A stretch of 64,000 bases of DNA from Promicromonospora panici. GTDB taxonomy: Bacteria; Actinomycetota; Actinomycetes; Actinomycetales; Cellulomonadaceae. This document shows positions 62,588 to 64,000 of this stretch, piece by piece. Where the stretch lies: NCBI RefSeq assembly GCF_900608595.1, contig NZ_UWYY01000006.1, forward strand, positions 218,942 to 282,941, in the 5' to 3' direction. The position numbers and the translations under genes are program-made. Under the pieces are notes generated by a model, which saw nothing but the letters and a program-made list of their open reading frames with translations, was not told the origin of the DNA and searched no databases. Position 1 is the first letter of the stretch; each line of letters starts with the position of its first letter.

Positions 62588-63943
62588 ATGGGTTCCGCGA
62601 AGCCGAACATCGTCCTCGTCCACTGGCACGACACCGGCCGCTACCTCGGGGCGTACGGGCTCGAGCACGTGCGCACGCCGAACGTCGACCGCCTGGCCGA
62701 GGACGGCGTCGTCTTCGAGCGGTCGTTCGCCACCGCGCCGCTCTGCTCCCCCTCGCGCGGCTCCCTGTTCACGGGCCGCTACCCGCACAGCAACGGCCTC
62801 ATGGGCCTGGCGCACCTGGGCTGGGAGTACCACGCGAACGAGCACACCCTGCCGATGCTGCTCTCGCGGCACGGTTACCACTCGGTGCTCGTCGGCCTGC
62901 AGCACGAGAGCTCCGACCCGACGACGCTCGGCTACGACGAGGTCATCGACCTCAACGCGGACCGGCAGGCGGCTCCCGCCGTCGCCGAGCTCGCGGTGGA
63001 CCGCCTGGCCACGCTGGCCGCGCAGGACGACCCGTTCCTGATGGTGGTCGGGATGTTCGAGCCCCACCGGCCGTTCCCCAAGCACCGGTTCCCGACGTCG
63101 CCGGACCTGGCCGTCGACGTGCCGCCCTACCTGGCGCAGACCGAGGAGGCGCTCGACGACCTTCGCGGCTTCAGCGCCGCGGTCACCTACGCCGACGCGG
63201 CGACCGGCCGGATCCTCGACCGGCTCGCGGCGCTCGGGCTCGACGAGAGCACGATCGTCATCTTCACCACGGACCACGGCGCGCCGTTCCCGCGGGCCAA
63301 GTCCACGCTGTACGACGCCGGGATCGAGACCGCGCTGATCGTCCGGATGCCCACGGGAACGACACGCCCGAGCCCGCGGACCCGGACGCTCACGAGCCAC
63401 GTGGACGTGGTGCCGACCCTGCTCGAGCTCGTCGGCGCGCCCGTGCCCGGGAACCTCCAGGGCACGAGCTTCGCCGCCGAGCTGGTCGACGGTGCCGAAG
63501 GCGGCGGCCCGGGTGGCCCGGGGCGCGAGGCGGTCTACGCGGAGAAGAACTGGCACGACGTGCGGCAGTACGACCCCGTCCGCTGCGTGCGCACCGAGCG
63601 GTACAAGTACATAGTCAGCTACGAGGACCGGCCCGCCGTCCCGCTCCCCGGCGACATCGCCCGCTCGGGCTCGGCGATCGGGGTGGACGACGCCGCCCCG
63701 CGGCCCCGTGTCGAGCTCTACGACCTCGACGCCGACCCGCTCGAGCGAGACAACCTCGCCGGGAACGAGGCCCTCGCCGAGGTGGAGAAGGACCTCGCCG
63801 AGCGGCTCGCGACCTGGCAGCGCGAAACCGGCGACCCGGCGCTGCACGGCCCGATCCTGGCCGCACGGAGGACGCCGACGGTCCGCCCCGGCCGCGTGAA
63901 GCGGACGGCGCTCATCGACCCGCAGTTCGTCCAGCGCGGCTGA
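62588..63943 (+). CDS. Sulfatase (type I, formylglycine-dependent)
   Basis: 451 aa. Metal/active-site segment PNIVLVHWHDTGRYLGAYG, the formylglycine motif CSPSRGSLFTG (Cys53, the C-x-P-S-R of type I sulfatases, needing FGE elsewhere in the genome), TTDHGAPFPRAKSTLYDAG and C-terminal RTERYKYIVSYEDRP. It is closest in style to N-sulfoglucosamine sulfohydrolase-like bacterial sulfatases. No signal peptide, so it would act in the cytoplasm. Divergent from the ArsR gene by 55 bp. Confidence 0.9.
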   Translation: MGSAKPNIVLVHWHDTGRYLGAYGLEHVRTPNVDRLAEDGVVFERSFATAPLCSPSRGSLFTGRYPHSNGLMGLAHLGWEYHANEHTLPMLLSRHGYHSVLVGLQHESSDPTTLGYDEVIDLNADRQAAPAVAELAVDRLATLAAQDDPFLMVVGMFEPHRPFPKHRFPTSPDLAVDVPPYLAQTEEALDDLRGFSAAVTYADAATGRILDRLAALGLDESTIVIFTTDHGAPFPRAKSTLYDAGIETALIVRMPTGTTRPSPRTRTLTSHVDVVPTLLELVGAPVPGNLQGTSFAAELVDGAEGGGPGGPGREAVYAEKNWHDVRQYDPVRCVRTERYKYIVSYEDRPAVPLPGDIARSGSAIGVDDAAPRPRVELYDLDADPLERDNLAGNEALAEVEKDLAERLATWQRETGDPALHGPILAARRTPTVRPGRVKRTALIDPQFVQRG

Positions 63944-63948
63944 ACTTT

Positions 63949-64000
63949 GGTTGTGGGCGTGATCGTTGCGATAACACGCCCGCTTTAGGCGCAATGATCG
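63949..64000. repeat. Dispersed palindrome (family A, copy 4), cut by the window edge
   Basis: GGTTGTGGGCGTGATCGTTG followed by ATAACACGCCCGCTTTAGGCGCAATGATCG. Same element as at 7220, in the same orientation; its right arm runs beyond the window. It starts 5 bp after the sulfatase stop. Confidence 0.85.

Overview
The window is very high-GC DNA (about 72-74% by eye, nearly all third codon positions G or C), densely packed with genes on both strands. It looks like the chromosome of a free-living actinobacterium, probably a Micrococcales soil or plant-litter saprophyte of the Promicromonosporaceae/Cellulomonadaceae type. That placement is inferred from gene content: IclR, ROK, SARP-type BTAD, TetR and HxlR regulators, a SigE-like ECF factor, a HAIR operator before hsp20, a DUF1918/DUF1876 protein, secreted GH16-CBM13 and CE12 carbohydrate enzymes, and a class-E-type LAATG wall anchor. 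No rRNA, tRNA, CRISPR array, complete insertion sequence or prophage was seen.

Layout. 0-3 kb: the end of a quaternary-ammonium (OpuC/ProV-like) ABC operon with an IclR regulator, divergent from a histidine/phenylalanine ammonia-lyase homologue that lacks the Ala-Ser-Gly triad needed for the MIO cofactor. 3-6 kb: an ECF sigma factor fused through a membrane helix to a large outside domain, and a broken discoidin-domain surface gene. 6-10.3 kb: molybdopterin genes moaA, moaE and moeA with a GT4 glycosyltransferase between them. 10.4-16.7 kb: small proteins, an XdhC-like protein carrying a captured palindrome, an LD-carboxypeptidase, hsp20 and a secreted glucanase. 16.8-26.3 kb: an oligopeptide-type ABC operon ending in a ROK kinase, divergent from a ROK repressor and an MlrC-like (M81) protein. 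26.3-28.9 kb: an arginine dihydrolase/ornithine cyclodeaminase pair with a divergent Lrp-type regulator, a likely arginine-to-proline route.

29-44.5 kb: many small regulator-plus-effector units: DedA, MFS, two AraC and one GlxA regulator, an isochorismatase-fold hydrolase, cupin, NmrA/HxlR, alpha/beta hydrolase/TetR with twin operators, a DsbA-like protein, a BTAD regulator, NhaA and a CE12 esterase. 44.5-47.2 kb is a conspicuous lower-GC island of small, mostly minus-strand genes, several broken by in-frame amber codons or frameshifts; it resembles a decayed group of orphan immunity or surface genes. 47.2-53.2 kb: an XRE regulator with two reductases, then a Tet(M)/OtrA-like ribosomal protection protein coupled to an MFS gene whose last helix is frameshifted. 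53.2-58.3 kb: an FAD monooxygenase, a sarcosine/N-methyltryptophan oxidase-type flavoenzyme and a wall-anchored repeat protein. 58.4-64 kb: a TrxR-like flavoprotein, a P1B-type metal ATPase with its ArsR regulator, and a sulfatase.

At least three families of dispersed palindromes run through the window. The commonest has four copies, in both orientations, always just after a gene end. A second lies in frame inside xdhC and also beside nhaA. Together with the MIO-less lyase locus and the amber-interrupted island these are the least expected features here.
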